The notes under the pieces: generated by a model
What the model was told of the DNA's origin: nothing
The model's input: the letters and a program-made list of their open reading frames with translations, nothing else
Database searches by the model: none
Made by a program: the position numbers and the translations under genes
Shown here: positions 15,847 to 18,601 of the stretch, in pieces
Position numbering within the stretch: the stretch's first letter is position 1
Layout: every line of letters begins with the position of its first letter
DNA from: Acholeplasmatales bacterium DTU056
GTDB taxonomy: Bacteria > Bacillota_I > Bacilli_A > ML615J-28 > CAG-698
DNA length: 18,601 bases
Direction of reading: 5' to 3'
NCBI GenBank assembly: GCA_001512985.1
Contig: LFRX01000047.1
Location: 14,211 to 32,811, forward strand

Positions 15847-16644
15847 TTACTCTTTATTTTCTTCTAATAATAAAGATTCCATTTGTTCAATTTGTTTGGA
15901 GATTTCGTCTTCGGTTGAAAAGACAGATTGATTTTTACTATAAATTTTATTTGTTTCATCCCCAACCACATCTAAAATAATAAAAGCAATTTTATTTGTC
16001 GTTATTTCGATGGTTGTAGAAATCATCATTTTTCGAACCCAAAATGTCGGATTAAATATATTTAAAACCGTCATCACTGATTTATAAATTTTTGGGACTT
16101 TCGTCTTTTGAGCAAATTTTACAACTTTATTTTCATCAATTTTCCGTTTTAAATCAATCAATTTTAAGATTTGTGACACTTTAATTTTTGTAAATGTTCG
16201 TAATACCCGATTAGAAAATAAATTCTCAATTCGCTTTGTAATATAATAATTTAAACGAATCATTTCATCAATAGACAATTCATATGTTGGGTATGGTGAA
16301 TCTGGATAATAAATTTTAGCGATATCTTTAATGATTTGCCAGGATAAATGACCAAGTGCTTCAACTTTTTTCCCAGTTGATTCTTTAGCATGTAACTCTA
16401 GATATTCTTCCTTAGCATTTTCAATTACACGTTTAATCTTAATGTTTTCGATATGATCTAATTTAATTGGTTCTATTTTATCACTTTTTTTAAGTGTTGA
16501 AATAACAATTACTATATAAATTGCTATGCATAATAAAAAACCAATAATAATTCCAAAAAATAAAATCATTAAATTGCTTAAATCGAATTTGGAAAGCATT
16601 TCGTTAATTATTTTCTTAACTGTCTCACTAAAGGATAAAAACAT
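15847..16644 (-). CDS. Single-pass membrane protein of unknown function, upstream of ftsK
   Basis: The protein (265 residues from the ATG at 16644) has a short polar start, one strong hydrophobic segment (about residues 26-48, LMILFFGIIIGFLLCIAIYIVIVIS), then a long basic and helical cytosolic-type part, including LGHLSWQIIKDIAKIYYPDSPYP, IKVSQILKLIDLKRKID and NIFNPTFWVRKMM. It ends in an acidic tail of Glu. I do not recognise the family. A GTG at 16653 also opens the frame but overlaps the GGGTGA ribosome-binding site, so I prefer ATG 16644. A promoter lies just upstream, making it the first gene of the ftsK-lepB-rbgA-rnhB operon. Its place before a membrane-free FtsK suggests, without proof, a role in division or segregation. 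Confidence 0.82.
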   Translation of the reverse strand: MFLSFSETVKKIINEMLSKFDLSNLMILFFGIIIGFLLCIAIYIVIVISTLKKSDKIEPIKLDHIENIKIKRVIENAKEEYLELHAKESTGKKVEALGHLSWQIIKDIAKIYYPDSPYPTYELSIDEMIRLNYYITKRIENLFSNRVLRTFTKIKVSQILKLIDLKRKIDENKVVKFAQKTKVPKIYKSVMTVLNIFNPTFWVRKMMISTTIEITTNKIAFIILDVVGDETNKIYSKNQSVFSTEDEISKQIEQMESLLLEENKE

Positions 16645-16677
16645 CACTTTCACCCAACATTGTTAATTTATATATTC

Positions 16678-16706
16678 ATTTTACTACATAATATATTTTT
16701 TTTCAA
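16678..16706 (-). promoter_or_regulatory. Promoter of the membrane protein-ftsK-lepB-rbgA-rnhB operon
   Basis: On the minus strand TTGAAA (16706-16701), 17 bases, then TAAAAT (16683-16678) make a good sigma-70-type promoter. It lies 33 bases upstream of the first gene's ATG. Confidence 0.7.
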
Positions 16707-16737
16707 CATACTAAAAATTTATTTAATAGAATCTTTA

Positions 16738-16766
16738 TTGCACAAAAAATGAAGTTGTGATAAGAT
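16738..16766 (+). promoter_or_regulatory. Promoter of the HAD phosphatase gene
   Basis: TTGCAC (16738-16743), a 17-base spacer and TAAGAT (16761-16766) with an upstream TGTGA extended -10 element. It precedes the ATG at 16784 by 17 bases. Confidence 0.72.
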
Positions 16767-16783
16767 ATTGAAAGGTGAATTTA

Positions 16784-17602
16784 ATGAATAAAAATACAAA
16801 AACTTATATTGCTTTAGACCTTGACGGAACTTTAATAACTGATCGAACTACCATTGATGCTGATACTTTCAATTATTTACGCCGATTAAATAAATATCAT
16901 CCGATTATTATTGCTACCGGAAGGCCATATCGTTCAAGTAAGTATTATTATGATTTATTAGAACTAAATATGCCAATTATTAACTATAATGGTAGTTATA
17001 TTCATCATCCAATAGATTCTTCTTTCCCAACCAAATCTTTATTTGTAAAAAAAGAAGTTTTAATTAATTTCTTTTCCGATATTAATGATGTTTTTATTAA
17101 TGCCTTTTGTGAAATTCGTGATGATGTTTATTTATGGGAAGAAAATGAGGCAATAAAACCATTTTTATTTACTAACGGAAACAATATTGAAATTGGCGAT
17201 TTTGCAAATATCTTACCATCCGATCCCCATGGGGCAATCTTAATTACTAAACCTGGTAGTAGTGAAAGATTACTAGAACTTGTTAATACAAAATATTATC
17301 AATTCTTTAATATCCGAATTTGGTATAGTGACCAGGAAATCATTAGCGAAATTTACCATCCTCAAACTTCAAAGGCTAATGCATTACAATATATATGTGA
17401 TTATTATCAAATATCGCCTAATAATTTAATTGCTATTGGTGATGGTCATAATGATTTAGAAATGATAACTTTTGCAAAACTAGGAATAGCCGTAGCGAAT
17501 GCTCGCAAGGAATTATTAGAAGTAGCCGATTGTATAATTCCAAGTGTTGAGAATAATGGTGTATTAGCTTTTTTAAAAACATATTTTAAAAATATTGATT
17601 AA
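16784..17602 (+). CDS. Cof-type HAD-superfamily phosphatase
   Basis: The 272-residue protein is a HAD class IIB hydrolase of the Cof type, which removes phosphate from small phosphorylated metabolites in the cytosol; the substrate cannot be told from sequence. It shows motif I ALDLDGT (D12 and D14), motif II IIATGRPYRSS, a central cap of about 100 residues (with NYNGSYIHHP at its start) and motif III/IV KANALQYICDYYQI...GDGHNDLEM. The frame also opens at GTG 16775, but this GTG is part of the ribosome-binding site AAAGGTGA (16771-16778), so ATG 16784 is the real start. It is a monocistronic plus-strand unit between its own promoter and a strong terminator. Confidence 0.95.
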   Translation: MNKNTKTYIALDLDGTLITDRTTIDADTFNYLRRLNKYHPIIIATGRPYRSSKYYYDLLELNMPIINYNGSYIHHPIDSSFPTKSLFVKKEVLINFFSDINDVFINAFCEIRDDVYLWEENEAIKPFLFTNGNNIEIGDFANILPSDPHGAILITKPGSSERLLELVNTKYYQFFNIRIWYSDQEIISEIYHPQTSKANALQYICDYYQISPNNLIAIGDGHNDLEMITFAKLGIAVANARKELLEVADCIIPSVENNGVLAFLKTYFKNID

Positions 17603-17606
17603 AAAA

Positions 17607-17643
17607 GGGCTATTTATTCATTATGAATAAATAGCCTTTTTTT
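17607..17643. terminator. Bidirectional terminator between HAD phosphatase and CotF-like gene
   Basis: Arms 17608-17620 and 17624-17636 form a 13-bp perfect stem with loop TTA, flanked by A-run and T-run. It serves the plus-strand phosphatase gene (stop 17600-17602) and the convergent minus-strand gene (stop 17644-17642). Confidence 0.9.
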
Positions 17644-18112
17644 ATGCTTGGGCATTATAAGCATTTCTACTTTTCAAAAAGTTATAAATTTTTTCCCCAT
17701 GTTCTTGTTCTTCTTTTTGAATGTGATTTAAAACATTGCGAATTTCGTGATTATTAAACTCAAAGATAGCCGTGTTATATACTGAAGACACATATTTTTC
17801 GGTATTTAGCAAATCAATACATAAATCGATATCTTTTTGACTAGCTTTCGGCATACCACCTGGATTTGGGCGATTATAGTATTTATTATCTTCCGGTTTT
17901 GGTTGTTGGTTGACTTGTGGAATGGTGCCACCTAGAATTTGATTGATAGTATTTAAATGTTGTTGTTCTTGATTTGCTAATTGATTAAACAAATCTTGTA
18001 ATTCTGGATCTTCAGCTTGAGTTGCGGCTTGTTTGTATTTTTTAATACATAATTCTTCTTGTTGTTTTTGTTCATTAAGATACATTTGTTCTTTCTGAGT
18101 TAAACTATTCAT
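17642..18112 (-). CDS. CotF-like coat-family protein with ferritin-type fold
   Basis: The 156-residue protein (MNSLTQKEQMYLNEQKQQEE...) matches the Coat_F/CotF family pattern. There is a helix pair with EELCIKKYKQAA and NQEQQHLNTI, a flexible Pro/Asn-rich linker (about 70-90), then NTEKYVSSVYNTAIFEF and QKEEQEHGEKIYNFL. The repeated E-x-x-H motifs suggest a four-helix, possibly metal-binding, ferritin-like fold. In sporulating Bacillota CotF is a coat protein, but members also occur in non-sporulating species, so sporulation cannot be concluded. An upstream in-frame TTG at 18127 contains the GGAGG site itself. The real start is ATG 18112, about 8 bases after GGAGG. It follows a terminator and probably has its own promoter, which I could not place. 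Confidence 0.85.
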   Translation of the reverse strand: MNSLTQKEQMYLNEQKQQEELCIKKYKQAATQAEDPELQDLFNQLANQEQQHLNTINQILGGTIPQVNQQPKPEDNKYYNRPNPGGMPKASQKDIDLCIDLLNTEKYVSSVYNTAIFEFNNHEIRNVLNHIQKEEQEHGEKIYNFLKSRNAYNAQA

Positions 18113-18160
18113 AACCGATACCTCCAATAGATATTATTGGTAAAATATTCTTTTTTATAC

Positions 18161-18190
18161 AAAAAAATCCATCCATTTAAGGATGGATTT
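18161..18190 (-). terminator. Terminator of the gene at the right edge
   Basis: Arms 18165-18174 and 18181-18190 form a 10-bp perfect stem with a 6-base loop. On the minus strand a run of T follows (18167-18161). It begins 3 bases beyond the stop of the gene at 18193. Confidence 0.88.
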
Positions 18191-18192
18191 AA

Positions 18193-18601
18193 TTATCTTA
18201 AAATATTTTCTACTTGATTTTGGTATCGACGTAAGAACACTTCAAAATGATCTAAAACCGGATTTCTTGTAATTGATACTACGATTGGAGTTCCGATTAC
18301 AATTTGACCGGAAAACTCATGAACAAGTTTTATTCGTAAATACACAGTATCTTTGTTTGGAATATATAGTCGATATCTTATACGATTACGATTATCAATA
18401 TAATAATCTGGTTCAGTCTCAAAGAAATTTACTTTATCATAAGAATACTCAATAATATATTGAATATCTTGATAAAAATCAATATTTATAGCATTCCAAA
18501 ATGCTTCCACATATGTCCCAGCTTTAGGGACACCACTTATCGAAATCCGATTAATTGGAAGCAATTTTGGAACTTCTTTATAATCGACCTCAATTACCGC
18601 T
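18193..18601 (-). CDS. Unknown protein, C-terminal part (runs off window edge)
   Basis: The minus-strand frame is open from the window end to a TAA at 18195-18193. An in-frame TTG at 18564 is not needed as a start, because the frame continues upstream as AVIEVDYKEVPKLLPINRIS. The visible 136 residues alternate polar and hydrophobic positions as in a beta sandwich (IDFYQDIQYIIEYSYDKVNF, VYLRIKLVHEFSGQIVI) and end in a charged helix (DHFEVFLRRYQNQVENILR). This pattern fits an Ig- or fibronectin-like accessory domain, but I cannot name a family. No hydrophobic membrane segment is seen in this part. Confidence 0.75.
   Translation of the reverse strand, partial: AVIEVDYKEVPKLLPINRISISGVPKAGTYVEAFWNAINIDFYQDIQYIIEYSYDKVNFFETEPDYYIDNRNRIRYRLYIPNKDTVYLRIKLVHEFSGQIVIGTPIVVSITRNPVLDHFEVFLRRYQNQVENILR

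Overview
This is an AT-rich bacterial chromosome segment read with the standard genetic code: ruvA and ruvB both end in TGA, and the long ORFs encode Trp with TGG. Low G+C, GGAGG/AGGTGA ribosome-binding sites, TGTG-extended -10 promoters, an ftsY-ylxM-ffh cluster, an rbgA-rnhB-topA neighbourhood and a CotF-like coat-family protein together point to a Bacillota or Mycoplasmatota lineage that has not reassigned TGA (an Acholeplasma/Izemoplasma/Haloplasma or Erysipelotrichia-type organism). The exact genus cannot be fixed from this window.

Layout from left to right. (1) 1-2250: the 3' end of a queuosine-precursor transporter gene converges, across a bidirectional terminator, on a minus-strand ruvB-queA operon. 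(2) 2251-2890: ruvA stands alone on the plus strand, divergent from ruvB, which breaks the usual ruvAB order. (3) 2888-7453: a minus-strand SRP operon, ftsY-ylxM-ffh, followed by a large uncharacterised coiled-coil protein. (4) 7488-9116: an accessory stretch with one membrane-anchored protein gene and a decayed BspA-type leucine-rich-repeat lipoprotein pseudogene. (5) 9328-11384: topA with its own terminator. (6) 11509-16706: a minus-strand operon of a membrane-anchored unknown protein, an FtsK-type DNA translocase without membrane segments, lepB, rbgA and rnhB, with a recognisable promoter and terminator. (7) 16738-18601: a plus-strand Cof-type HAD phosphatase, a minus-strand CotF-like ferritin-fold protein, and the 3' part of an unknown gene that runs off the right edge.

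Most genes are housekeeping: recombination (RuvAB), tRNA modification (QueA and the transporter), co-translational protein targeting and signal-peptide removal (Ffh, FtsY, LepB), ribosome assembly (RbgA), R-loop and RNA-primer removal (RNase HII), supercoil relaxation (TopA) and chromosome segregation (FtsK). The least conventional elements are the coiled-coil gene at the end of the SRP operon, the soluble FtsK paired with a small membrane protein, the split and divergent ruvA/ruvB, and the lipoprotein pseudogene. I see no mobile element, CRISPR array, rRNA or tRNA in the window.
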